From NCBI GenBank assembly GCA_020740775.1, contig JAHEWK010000009.1, forward strand, positions 434,001 to 498,000: a stretch of 64,000 nucleotides of DNA, given 5' to 3'. Both the position numbers and the translations under genes were made by a program. The DNA comes from Ilyonectria destructans (lineage: Eukaryota > Ascomycota > Sordariomycetes > Hypocreales > Nectriaceae). This document shows positions 25,501 through 34,715 of this stretch, piece after piece; the stretch's first letter is position 1; every line of letters starts with the position of its first letter. The notes beneath the pieces were generated by a model that saw only the letters and a program-made list of their open reading frames with translations, did not search any database and had not been told where the DNA came from.

Positions 25501-26019
25501 TGACGACACGCCGAACGAGCCTTTCCACTGGATGACATGACCTCGTCGATAGCTTGATCAAATTGTCCCTCATCGTCATCTTGATCATCGCCATCGGCCT
25601 CTACAATTGCAGCGAAGTTCTCCCGCTTTGAACCGTAGAGCATGGCACGCACGCAGAGGTTGAAGATGTGTCTAGCGCAGCGAATCCGTCGCTCTTTAGG
25701 AGGGAAGCTATGTTTAAATGCAAAATTTTTAATGCAGGTGTCATTATTAGCAGTATTATCGAGTGTAAAGTAGCCGACCTTAATAGCATCGTTGATTTGC
25801 CAGAATGCAAGCGTATCAGCCACCTCGTCGGCAAGCGAAGTGCCGGTGTGTCGCCCGCGAAGAGGTTGAAGTCCAAGGAGGATTCGGTGCTGGACAAAGT
25901 CACGGTCGATGAATTGAGCGTTGATCCAAAGGAATGAGGTATATGACTTTAATGTCAACCTATTAAAGGAGAAATGGATTTGGGATCGAGCACTGCGTAT
26001 TATTTCAGTTATAATAAAC
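25500..26019 (-). pseudogene. hAT-family transposase fragment
   Basis: The minus strand encodes the central part of a hAT (BED-type) transposase: IHFSFNRLTLKSYTSFLWIN, AQFIDRDFVQHRILLGLQPL, HTGTSLADEV, YFTLDNTANNDTCIKNFAF and RRIRCARHIFNLCVRAML. The Asp in LDNTANND and the CARHIFNL block are the conserved RNase H-like core. N- and C-terminal parts are missing. The right end is cut by the solo LTR at 26020. The left end abuts the kinase-like fragment, whose antisense is read as a spurious C-terminus. Confidence 0.8.
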
Positions 26020-26220
26020 TGTTGGATAGCGAACGGCACATTCGACCCAGGGATTAATGCTCAATAGGGTGTGGATCCTGAATCTGTTGATTGTCTTGTC
26101 TAGGATGCCTCCGGCCCCCTCTTTTCTCAAGAGGGGTTTTATGTCATCTGACACCCCCTCTGACTAAGGTCACGATATCGATCTATCAGAGGTTTCGTAA
26201 TACAGGGTCACAATCCAACA
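26020..26220. repeat. Solo LTR of a copia-type element, with target duplication
   Basis: The 201-bp sequence begins TGTTGGATAG and ends AATCCAACA. It is flanked on both sides by TAAAC (26015-26019 and 26221-26225), a perfect 5-bp target duplication. The ends match those of the copia LTRs at 15.9 and 21.2 kb but the middle is different, so it is a related family. It contains a cctctctt/aagaggggtt hairpin near 26,125-26,140. Such solo LTRs arise by recombination between the two LTRs. Confidence 0.88.
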
Positions 26221-26623
26221 TAAACTTAGAACTGTAAATAGCCTAGCGCACCTGGCCCTATGAGATTAGTCCTCCTGGGCGGAATAAATTTCATTTATTC
26301 ATTCGTGCAGTGTAGTTAGTCCTGTTAAAATGTGCATGTTGTGTTGATTGGAGAAGAAAAACTACTTAGGGGACCAGCGGAAGCTACTGACAAGAAGACA
26401 TCCACATGACCCAGCCACCAATGGATCGGAATAGCCATTGATCCGTGAACCAACGGATCTCAACAGGTCCGAGCTTGGCCCAATTGACAAGCGGATAAAT
26501 GCTCGACATCTTCTTACCGCTTTTTACAGGTGCATGTTATGATGCACATGACGGCATGGCCTGGCTTGTACATAGCAACTCTTCCTGTCCATTCTCGAAT
26601 GAAAGTGCGCCTCGACTAATAAT
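26221..26623. promoter_or_regulatory. Upstream region of the acyltransferase gene
   Basis: 403 bp without a gene. It holds the ggatcggaatagccattgatccgtgaaccaacggatc stretch (about 26,424-26,460), with GGATC/GATCC half-sites in both orientations, and a CA/TG-rich segment near 26,520-26,560. No TATA box was identified with confidence. Confidence 0.35.
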
Positions 26624-28099
26624 ATGGAAGACAAGATTTTAAGCGCCTGGAACCAGATAGCACCCAGGGCATATGTGCGCTTATGGTACTGCCTCCCCTA
26701 TCAGCAACACGCAAGTCTCGATGCCTTAAGGGAACACCTGACACTAGTTCTGTCAAAGTTGGTAAACCATTTTCCAGACCTTGGCGGCAGACTATATCTC
26801 TTGGCGAACCCAGCAGGCCGACTCAGCATCAGGGTAGACGGCAATGCCGAAATTCCTCTCAAGATCTTTGATCAGCGAGACTCGTTCGGCTGGACCTACT
26901 CCGAGTTCAAGAGCCAAGGCTTCCCAGCAAAGGCTTTGGTTGACAAGTCTTTTGATCTTCCGTACCAACTCATCGAAGGCGAACTAGGCGCTCCGATCCT
27001 TGAGATCCATGCTAGGGTGATTGAAGGCGGGCTACTCTTGGGGATCTACAGCCACCACTCCATTTCCGACGGCAGTGGCATGAACAACTTCATCAGGCCC
27101 TTTGCTGAGCTTACGAGGGATCCGGCCCGGACTCTGAATGTTCGATATCCCACCGACTTTCACATTGACCTGCCAGAGAATGTCCACCACCAAGCGCAGC
27201 TAAAGCTCACCTCCGACGCAAACCAACTGCTTAGGGACTGTCCTGAGTACTGTCGTCTTCCATCTCCGACCGGCCCAACCCAGTTTCACATGCCAGAAAT
27301 AGGCACGCCCTGGGACCAAATACAAAAGACAGGCTGCATTTTCGTCATCGGAGATGAGAAAATCAGCAGCCTTAAGCAGAGCCTCGCAAACGCGTCATCT
27401 GCTGACTCCCAAGGGCGCCCCCTATCGACATTCACCTGTCTTGCCGCGATCACTTGGGTGCACGTCATAAAAGCCCGCTTGTCAAGTCCAGTTAACTTGC
27501 TTGCGCTGTCGTCGAAGCCAAAGACACTTCCCAACAAGGCGCGACTCTTGATCTCGGTCAACTGGCGACGTCGCGCCTTCAGTAGGATCGTGGGCGCCAG
27601 TGCCGGCAACACCGTCGCCCTCCCCATCATGTCGATTGACACTCCTACGATTATGGCCGCATGTGGCAGCGACCAAAATGCTGCCATCGCCGCCTTGGCG
27701 GATGTGACTCGCACCATTGACGGGGCGATCTCCGGCGTCAACGAGGACTTCGTGGCTCTACGCACAAGACTGATACGTGAAAGCCCCGACCCACGGCTTA
27801 TTGGGGTCAATGTTGACCCGCGTGATCCGAGTGCCTTTTACTTCAATACTTGGCGCTACTTTGGTGCTCAAACTCGCTGGAAGTTGCCCGGCCTTGTCGA
27901 TCAAGAGGGCAGCGATGGCGTGGCTCCGGACGCTCTACGTAGGGCACAAGGAGATTGGAATTTGGGCGCCGGTTTGGTACTGCCGGCTGGAAAGGACAGC
28001 ACAAAGTATGAAGTTCTGGTGACGTTGGAGATTGCCTCGATGGAGGTGCTGTGTGCAGATCCAAGTTGGATACAGTGGGTAGAGAAAGTCGTTACTTGA
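26624..28099 (+). CDS. HXXXD acyltransferase (trichothecene acetyltransferase-like)
   Basis: A 491-residue, intron-free protein of the plant/fungal HXXXD (BAHD-type, PF02458) transferase family, which move an acyl group from a CoA thioester to an alcohol or amine of a small molecule in the cytosol. The catalytic motif is H145-S-I-S-D149 within LGIYSHHSISDGSGMNNF; the typical N-terminal segment LSKLVNHFPDLGGRLYL is at about residues 43-59. A C-terminal segment NTWRYFGAQTRWKLPGL corresponds to the region before the structural DFGWG-type motif, which is not clearly conserved. Length is usual for the fungal 3-O-acetyltransferase-like group. It lies 2.2 kb from the reductase/dehydratase pair, among pseudogenes but itself undamaged, which suggests selection. 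The substrate cannot be told. Confidence 0.85.
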   Translation: MEDKILSAWNQIAPRAYVRLWYCLPYQQHASLDALREHLTLVLSKLVNHFPDLGGRLYLLANPAGRLSIRVDGNAEIPLKIFDQRDSFGWTYSEFKSQGFPAKALVDKSFDLPYQLIEGELGAPILEIHARVIEGGLLLGIYSHHSISDGSGMNNFIRPFAELTRDPARTLNVRYPTDFHIDLPENVHHQAQLKLTSDANQLLRDCPEYCRLPSPTGPTQFHMPEIGTPWDQIQKTGCIFVIGDEKISSLKQSLANASSADSQGRPLSTFTCLAAITWVHVIKARLSSPVNLLALSSKPKTLPNKARLLISVNWRRRAFSRIVGASAGNTVALPIMSIDTPTIMAACGSDQNAAIAALADVTRTIDGAISGVNEDFVALRTRLIRESPDPRLIGVNVDPRDPSAFYFNTWRYFGAQTRWKLPGLVDQEGSDGVAPDALRRAQGDWNLGAGLVLPAGKDSTKYEVLVTLEIASMEVLCADPSWIQWVEKVVT

Positions 28100-28446
28100 A
28101 GTTGATCACTTCCTTGCAGTTAGAGCAACATTTTTTCCGATAGTGTAACAGAACGCGATTTATATGCTCAGTTAGTGACTATAAAAATGCACAATTTCTG
28201 CTGTCTCTTTTCCATTCAGCTTGGCGCTCTCTGACGTACTCAGCTCTTGTTCAGCTCGACCTCCTTGACTACCATCCCCCAGAATACATCAGATCGTTTT
28301 TTTACTCTGTGTTGAAACGCTATTAGCAGTCAAACTTGCAGGAAGCTTGTTTTACATTGCCCTGACAGTAAACCCTCCCAACACTGGTAGGAACCTCAAT
28401 GCGCTGCCTTCCCAGTCCTGCCCCAGCCTCAGGTGCCGTTACTTAT
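28100..28446. other. Downstream of the acyltransferase
   Basis: No gene is visible. It ends with gtgccgttacttat (28433-28446), the left copy of a direct repeat flanking the short insertion at 28447-28546. Confidence 0.4.
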
Positions 28447-28546
28447 TTGGTTTTTCTTTTTAGCTTTACTCAATATCATCAGATAGATCCAAGCCATGCA
28501 GTATTCTCAAACAGTAGAGATAAACAGTAAATGCTACACCCAGCAC
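28447..28546. repeat. 100-bp inserted repeat with 14-bp target duplication
   Basis: Flanked by perfect 14-bp direct repeats gtgccgttacttat at 28433-28446 and 28547-28560. The body (tagctttactcaatatcatc onward to cccagcac) matches 962-1,049 in the AT-rich block, where most differing sites are C to T or G to A. Long target duplications on a short body fit a truncated non-LTR retroelement; that assignment is inference. Confidence 0.65.
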
Positions 28547-28909
28547 GTGCCGTTACTTATACGTTCTAAGTTCAAATTAAGCTGAATCCTGCCTTTTTAG
28601 GACGAGACGTTCCAGGTGGTGATAACGAAATTCATAGATGACATAAAAGGGCAGTGTTGGCATTTAATGTTCGACGAATTGCTGGTTAATAACTTCAATA
28701 AGGTCAGCTTGAAAATTTGGGGTGGCGAAAACAGAGAGAGGAAAAGAAAGAACAAGAAGATAGCAACTTACTATTTATATTCCCGTATTAAATATGTACA
28801 AATGTATAAATTCATACGGCAAGGTTGAATACCGCCGATGCCAACACACCGATGATCTATTAGTAAGAGACCTTCCCGCAACCCAGGCTTTCCAACACTT
28901 GCAGATCAC

Positions 28910-29212
28910 TATCATCAGCAACGCAGTAGCCAAGTCCGTTCTTATCACAGGCTGCAGTGCCGGGGGAATAGGAAACGCGTTCACTCGCACCTTCACGTCC
29001 CGCGATATAAAAGTTTTTGCTACGGCTTATAACGCTTCCCGAATAGTAGATCTCGCCAGCCTGCCCAATATAACTCTTATTACTTTTAATATAACTTATT
29101 CTAATTAGATAGCTGCAGCTATCTGGAAGGTATCTGAGATAATAGGTAATATACTTAACTACCTAATTAATAACTTCAGATAGCTTTACGCTATGTCTAC
29201 CATACCCTACCC
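28910..29212 (+). pseudogene. Short-chain dehydrogenase/reductase, truncated pseudogene
   Basis: The reading is AVAKSVLITGCSAGGIGNAF, then DIKVFATAYNASRIVDLASL, ITLITFNITYSN, a TAG, then AAAIWKVSEIIGNILNYLINNF. This is the N-terminal Rossmann part of a classical SDR, with TGxxxGIG and the NN(A/S)G-type strand. The best match in memory is the NADPH-dependent 1-acyldihydroxyacetone-phosphate reductase group. The first half has normal codon use, while the second half turns A/T-rich with a CAG-to-TAG stop. The catalytic Ser-Tyr-Lys part is absent: sequence ends before a run of C at 29,228-29,239. The true start is uncertain. Confidence 0.7.
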
Positions 29213-30338
29213 CCCCGCTGGGACACCCCCCCCCCCCCCAATAGGACAGCCAAAATAGGCCTCCACTATACAAACTCCCACCACAGAATTGAAGTTATTC
29301 ACGCTCACTAAAATCTAAAAGAAATATAATTCGGTGGTACTTTCACTGTTTAATCGCGCAGGCCTGCTGGTTTTCGAATTTAGCGCCCAGAGAGTATACA
29401 CTGGTGTAGAATCGGGTGAATCTTCAGCCTCTTCAGCCTCCTCTTCCTCCTCCTCTTTAAGGTTACTTAGTGTAACTACAATTTCTTGTAATAATCGAGA
29501 TCGATTTTTTCAACGCTTTAATCGCTTCCCAGTATATCAGAGAGTTGCATAAACCTCTCATTACGATTATAACGATCGGTATACTACACTATACTCGTAA
29601 GTCTAGAGGAGGCTGATCCTGATTGGTGGTTTATATAATAGAGAATCAGGTACGTTAAGGTTGAATAAGTCAGTTACATCTAATAATAGTAGAGCAAAGG
29701 ATACTCAATATAATCAAGTTGTATTGATAGCTGAGGAGCTGCCTATACTAGATGTGTACTTCTCAGATGACTATATACTAGGTGGATCGTATAATTGGTG
29801 GGGCGCTCGATCTTAGAGCGTAACGCTCCTAGATTGATGCTCCTAGAGCGTACTGCTTCTGTCCCTGCGATCCTTTCGTGATTGGCTAGAGCTAACTGTA
29901 GGTCCTTCATACTGCTGTTCTAGACTGTCTTCCTGGCTTGGGCCGTGATAGAATAAATTATACTATAAGTCTGAAAAAGATTAAGTGTTATTATTATATT
30001 ATTTTAATATTAGGAGGTAAAGGTGTAATTAGGTATTTTACTTACTTATAAACTATATTAAGCTATATTAAAGAAAGAAGTACCTAAAATAGTAATAACC
30101 CTAAGTTTTATTATCTAATTGTTTCTGAATTACCCTCTGACTATAGTCCTTTTTAAAAGTTTATACTTTCCAAATGATATACAGCCTTAATTCTTAGAAG
30201 GTCTGTAGAACTTAGAGATCTCCAGGGCGCTTCTTATATGCCTTAAAAGGGGCGTACGTTCGGGTAAAATTCTCGATTAACATCTGGATCATGTTATCTC
30301 TGCCACTGGTTCTCTATATGATGGAAAAAGAAAGCTAC
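29213..30338. repeat. Repeat-rich intergenic stretch
   Basis: It contains a 12-bp poly-C run near 29,228-29,239, a short TC-rich tract around 29,425-29,455, and a stretch at 29,665-29,790 resembling 395-530 of the AT-rich block, cleaner here. An AT-rich segment (29,960-30,150) looks mildly RIP-affected. The short frame at 29334-29552 has no recognisable content. Confidence 0.5.
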
Positions 30339-31508
30339 TCAAAAATCAGAGATTGAAACCCCAATCTTCCTTTCCTCCGCAATTGACAGAATAGAAGTTC
30401 CAGCCACAAGGTCAGCTATACTAACACCAACACTCTTATATACAACGAATCCCTCTTTAAGCCATATAGATAGCTTTCGTTTTAAGACTCGGTCTATATC
30501 AGAGTCCTCTCGTTGCCAGGCTAATATTTGACCGATTTCTATCATTTGTTCACTACTCAGGCCGCTGTGTATGATCTCACCAGCGTGAATCTTCGCCTGC
30601 TGGCGATCGTCAACCAATACAGTACCCATCGTGCCTTCATCGGGGCTGAATCCACTAATTTTGACCACATATCTGAGTATGTCCGGATCCAATTCGATCA
30701 TGTCAGGTTGCCAAGAGCCGATTGCAGCGATGAAAGGAAAGCCCTCCTCGTTATCTCTGCACGTCAAGAACCGAAGCGGGAACAAGGGCTGCTGAGAAGG
30801 GACAGTGCAAAAGATTACGTCGGCAGCTGAAATAAGAGCTTTCAAATGCTGATCATAGCCCGACTGAGAGGAATTCAGAAAAGCAAACTTGCAGAGAGAC
30901 TTCCATAGTTTTTGGTTCTCTGCTTTTATGCTGCTTATCAATGTCTCGGCCCGAGCTTCCGATCGGTTGATGACCGTAATGGCCTTGATTTCTGGTCCCC
31001 GAAGCGCTAGCGCGAGCCGAATATGCCACAAGGCCTGCTTGCCGGCGCCAAATATGACAATATTGGCGGTTTTGCGTCTCCACACGTATGGAATCATTGT
31101 GCTGAGTGAAGTGCGATACCCAGTAACCTCCTCGGCATTTATAACGCCTATCGGATGACCGGATCTGTCACAAATAGCTAATATCCCGTGCAACGGAAAC
31201 TGTTGGGCATTGTTACTGGGTCCGGTTGTCTGCTGCAGAGAAGATTCCAGGGCTGCCGATACCGGAGCAGGGTGCACGATAATCTTTGTTCCGACCGCCG
31301 TTGGTGAGGTGAATGGTCGGAAGAGAGTCTTCTGACCATCGGGTCTGACGAAGGCACTTGGGTTCGGTTGGTACCCCCTCTCGCTCCCAACAGAGAATTC
31401 AATTAGCGATTCCTCAAGTTTATGTTGGATAGAGGTAATTTCGCTTTTTGAAAGATTGAGAAGGATTTCTTTTACGGCAGAATCGCCGAGTACAATAAAG
31501 TTGCTCAT
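30339..31508 (-). CDS. Ornithine cyclodeaminase/mu-crystallin family protein, possible pyrroline-2-carboxylate reductase
   Basis: 389 residues, intron-free. I take the start at 31508 (MSNFIVLG) rather than the in-frame ATG ten codons upstream, because homology begins there. Family features are an FRPFTSPTAVGTKIIVHP substrate-domain strand, the GVINAEEVTGYRTS helix start (family E-x-T-x-x-R-T), a Rossmann motif VIFGAGKQALWHIRLAL at about residues 148-164, the strand ITVINRS, and a C-terminal KSVGVSIADLVAG. The family reduces cyclic imines or deaminates ornithine with NAD(P)H. It faces the aconitase-X gene across a 0.6-kb promoter. In bacteria that pairing is known for cis-3-hydroxyproline use, where the OCD-type enzyme reduces delta1-pyrroline-2-carboxylate to proline. 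The role here is inferred. An amino-acid dehydrogenase or an N-alkyl amino acid step are alternatives. Confidence 0.85.
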   Translation of the reverse strand: MSNFIVLGDSAVKEILLNLSKSEITSIQHKLEESLIEFSVGSERGYQPNPSAFVRPDGQKTLFRPFTSPTAVGTKIIVHPAPVSAALESSLQQTTGPSNNAQQFPLHGILAICDRSGHPIGVINAEEVTGYRTSLSTMIPYVWRRKTANIVIFGAGKQALWHIRLALALRGPEIKAITVINRSEARAETLISSIKAENQKLWKSLCKFAFLNSSQSGYDQHLKALISAADVIFCTVPSQQPLFPLRFLTCRDNEEGFPFIAAIGSWQPDMIELDPDILRYVVKISGFSPDEGTMGTVLVDDRQQAKIHAGEIIHSGLSSEQMIEIGQILAWQREDSDIDRVLKRKLSIWLKEGFVVYKSVGVSIADLVAGTSILSIAEERKIGVSISDF

Positions 31509-32133
31509 GTTTAAGGTAGAGAGTAATGAGCAGTGCAATGCTGGTTTGCTTGTGCTTCTTCTCGTCCTTCGAGTTGAGCGAATGGCACCTTGGAGCGACT
31601 GAGGAATTTAAACGATTTGAAGTTTACCTCCCCAAAGAGCTCACAGGCTTAATAACCAAGTTCGGGGCATATTCTCTGCAAATACAAGGCACTGCTTGTC
31701 GCTGACTGAGGGAGACAGTTTGGCGTCCTATTTTGCCCGAGGTGGATTTCAGACCCACATAAAATGCCCTGCCTCGCAATCGCTTGCCTCGCATTCACTT
31801 GCCTCGCATTCACTTGCCTCGCATTCACTTGCTTCGCACAGGCCTTACCTATTTGTCACATTCAACACAAAGCATTGAGATCAGCGGCACCCAAGGGATG
31901 CGATCTATGGCTTTGAGTGTCCACTCCTGTCCTTGAGCGACAGCCGGCGAGCATTTCGCAAGGCTTGTTAGCTCGTTTCAGAAGAACGGTATGCAGGGGA
32001 GGCCTCATCTCGGTATTAATATGTCCATGTCTGGTCCTCATAGAACATTCTCATATACCTCAAAGCGACAGAACGTGCCATCCTCACGCACCACTCTCTG
32101 CTGTTTTTTTTGAGCAGTTTGTTTACCTACAAC
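31509..32133. promoter_or_regulatory. Shared divergent promoter of reductase and dehydratase
   Basis: A 625-bp intergenic region serves both genes. In its middle lie 4.5 tandem copies of a 15-bp unit close to gcctcgcattcactt (31771-31838); the two central copies and the fourth are identical. It contains no repeat-element sequence. Co-regulation of the two genes is inferred from the geometry. Confidence 0.6.
31771..31838. repeat. 15-bp tandem array in the divergent promoter
   Basis: Units start at 31771 (gcctcgcaatcgctt, variant), 31786, 31801 and 31816 (gcctcgcattcactt), then a partial gcttcgca to 31838. The array lies about 270 bp from each start codon. Confidence 0.9.
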
Positions 32134-33918
32134 ATGGTTCTTGAATTCAAGAAAAGTCGACAAGACGCCTTAAATAGTCGTCAGGTTTCTGGCCGATTCT
32201 TGATTCCTGGCCAGGCCATCGGGGATGTCGTGTTCTCAAATCTCCCCATTAGCTTTATGATGGGTGTTGACATCGAGACTGGCATGGTTATGGATAAACA
32301 CCACCCACTCTATGGAACATCCATCAAGGGGAAGATTTTTGCCCTGCCTTGTGGCCGTGGATCTTGTGGAGCGAGTGGCGTTATACTCGAGATATTACGG
32401 CAGCAGGTTGCTCCCGCAGCTCTGGTATTCCGGAAGATGGAAGAGATCCTAACCTTGGGAGTTTTGGTTTCAAAAATGATGTTCTTCAGATCCATCCCCG
32501 TCATCCTGCTGGAAGATGATGAGGCTTTTGGACTTTTGGAGAATGCCAATGTCGCGCAAATTAAAGAGGGACAACTTATAATCGGGAACGACGAAATACG
32601 CATACCCCTGTTGACAACAGCCGAGCGGGTTGCCCTCACAGAGGCAGACCGCAGGGTGCTAAACGGAGACGATTGCAGCATTGCCAAGCGAATGGCAATG
32701 GAGATAATTGTCGAGTTTTCAGCAATCCAAGGTGCCAAGTCATTGGTTGACGTCTCACAAGTTCATGTTGATGCTTGTTGCTATGCCGGAAAGATCAGTC
32801 TTCTCATTCCCGAACGATTACATGCTCTAGGAGGAGAATTCGTTGTCCCGGCGACATGCAACTCGCTCGATGTTGATCGGCAGCGGTGGAAAGAGTTAGA
32901 AGCCGACCCCGAAATATCGAAGATTTCGTCAAAGATCGGGGACATCTACCTAGCCATGGGAGCTCAAATGAGTTTTACTTGTGCACCGTACCTTCTCAAC
33001 AGCAAACCAGGCATTGGTGAACAGGTTGCATGGGGGGAATCAAATGCTGTCGTGTTCTCCAACAGTGTTTTGGGTGCCCGGACACAGAAGTATCCCGACT
33101 TCCTGGAAGTTCTGATCGCTCTCACAGGCCGAGCGCCCTATGCAGGGTGTCATCTTGATGAAGGGCGCCTTCCGAAAATACGCATTCTGGTACCAAAATT
33201 CAATAATCCGGACGAATCCCTCTCCACACTACTCGGATACCAAATTGGAGACCTTGTTGGATCTGAGATACCGATTATTTACGGACTGGAGGATAGCAAA
33301 CCTTCGATAGCTGATCTCAAAGCATTTGGAGCAGGCTTCGCCACTACATCTTCAGCTCCCATGTTCCATATCAATGGAATCACACCTGAAGCCGCAACGG
33401 TGAACATCGACCTAGCAAAACTGCCACATGTCGCATTGGATCTTTGCAAGCTGCGTTTGACCTGGAAGCAACTCAATACGGCCAAGAAAACCTATGTGGA
33501 TTTGATATCGCTGGGAAATCCGCATTTTGACCTTGAAGAGTTTGCACGACTTGCAGCGCTTTGCATGGGCCGTTGCAAGCAGAGCGATGTCACAATGATC
33601 ATCACTACCAGTCGATACGTCTATCAGGAAGCGCTAAATAAGGGTTATCTTGAAATTATTGAGTCTTTTGGGGCCCGGCTTATTACTGATACTTGCTGGT
33701 GTATGATACAGGAGCCAGTGATCCCCCCACATTCACGGACCATAATGACCAACTCGGCAAAGTACGCACATTACGGGCCGGGTATGTTGAAAAGAGGCTA
33801 TCACTTTGGTAGCCTAGCCGGGTGTGTTGAGGCATCTTGCATGGGAGAGCGGAGACCTGACGATATAGCACCTCGCTGGCTCTTTGGACCTCCGTCTGAG
33901 CTCTTGTGCCAGGTCTGA
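32134..33918 (+). CDS. Aconitase X (AcnX) dehydratase, fused small and large domains; possible cis-3-hydroxyproline dehydratase
   Basis: 594 residues from the ATG at 32134 (context caacATGg, MVLEFKKSRQ); an in-frame ATG 8 codons earlier is the alternative. The N-terminal swivel domain (DUF126, about residues 20-140) shows GVDIETGMVMDKHHPLYG and ALPCGRGSCGASGVILEIL. The DUF521 body follows with VDACCYAGKISLLIPE, YAGCHLDEGRLPKI and LITDTCWCMIQEPVIPP. The TDTCWCM and CCYAGK cysteines are the expected iron-sulfur/active-site residues, and the closing SAKYAHYGPGML is also conserved. AcnX enzymes dehydrate mevalonate 5-phosphate in archaea and cis-3-hydroxy-L-proline in proteobacteria. The divergent OCD-type reductase supports the second use. 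No introns; all key motifs intact. Confidence 0.85.
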   Translation: MVLEFKKSRQDALNSRQVSGRFLIPGQAIGDVVFSNLPISFMMGVDIETGMVMDKHHPLYGTSIKGKIFALPCGRGSCGASGVILEILRQQVAPAALVFRKMEEILTLGVLVSKMMFFRSIPVILLEDDEAFGLLENANVAQIKEGQLIIGNDEIRIPLLTTAERVALTEADRRVLNGDDCSIAKRMAMEIIVEFSAIQGAKSLVDVSQVHVDACCYAGKISLLIPERLHALGGEFVVPATCNSLDVDRQRWKELEADPEISKISSKIGDIYLAMGAQMSFTCAPYLLNSKPGIGEQVAWGESNAVVFSNSVLGARTQKYPDFLEVLIALTGRAPYAGCHLDEGRLPKIRILVPKFNNPDESLSTLLGYQIGDLVGSEIPIIYGLEDSKPSIADLKAFGAGFATTSSAPMFHINGITPEAATVNIDLAKLPHVALDLCKLRLTWKQLNTAKKTYVDLISLGNPHFDLEEFARLAALCMGRCKQSDVTMIITTSRYVYQEALNKGYLEIIESFGARLITDTCWCMIQEPVIPPHSRTIMTNSAKYAHYGPGMLKRGYHFGSLAGCVEASCMGERRPDDIAPRWLFGPPSELLCQV

Positions 33919-34155
33919 CCCTGGCGTCGACAAACCTTATGGTTTTATATGTATATCTTCATATGGCGTCATCCAAACTTATCATATACAGTACGCTCAG
34001 ATAGACCAAAATAGTACATTAGTGATAACCAACAGGTTCACACACTTGGAACCCCTAACCCTGTGACCGCTGAGGCAGGATAAGGGGTGTTAGAGAACAG
34101 AGTTTGTGTGACGTCATCAAATACAGATACCTGGTATTTTGGCTAGTATACAAAC
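33919..34155. other. 3' flank of the aconitase-X gene
   Basis: No gene is visible. The sequence is moderately AT-rich and ends at the solo LTR at 34156. Confidence 0.4.
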
Positions 34156-34357
34156 TGTTGGATACGCTATTTGCCGTATTCAATAACTGATTTATTGATC
34201 AAATGAGGTCTTAGAATCCTTGTTCTTCCCTTGATTGAGGGTCTTAGGGCCCTGTTTTATATACTAGGATAGGTCTTCCAAAGAGATCTAGATCCGGCGT
34301 TGTGCAGGATTCGGCTTATTATCAGATCCGGCATATTATGCTGCCAGACGACCAACA
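34156..34357. repeat. Solo copia LTR in the regulator's upstream region
   Basis: Starts TGTTGGATACGC and ends CGACCAACA. It is clearly homologous to the copia LTRs at 15895-16164 and 21218-21428: it shares ttgatcaaatga, cttgattgagggtc, gggccctgttttata and gatctagatccggcgttg. The flanks are CAAAC and CATAC, a target duplication with one mismatch. It lies about 360 bp upstream of the regulator's start codon. Confidence 0.85.
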
Positions 34358-34715
34358 CATACTAATTCTAGGTATCGCTTGTTCCCCCAATCGGCGAACA
34401 GCAAACATAATCCTATTCAATGCAGCCACTCCTCCCATGTGGGGCTGAGGTCCATTTCGAGCCTATTGGTAGCGACGGGAGATCGATGTCGCCTGGACAT
34501 CCCGAGATATGTAGTTAGAGGGCGGGATGTGAGCCCTCCGAATCTTAGCCTTGATTACTAATTATCATCCTGATAAAACAGAAAGCCCAGCCCGGACTCT
34601 TTCCTATTCCATAATCAAGCCTATCTCCCTCCCACACCAACCTGCCATAACACCTATTAGGGTGAGGAATTTCGTCGACTGTGATTGAACTACTTCATTA
34701 GCTCTTATTGTCTAC

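Noticed and set aside
1..26000. Possible centromere
   Set aside because: AT-rich, RIP-mutated, retroelement-rich DNA is compatible with a fungal centromere, but dispersed AT-rich blocks look the same and nothing here is specific.
31696..31878. Frame encoding SLASH repeats
   Set aside because: It is the translation of the 15-bp promoter array, not a gene.
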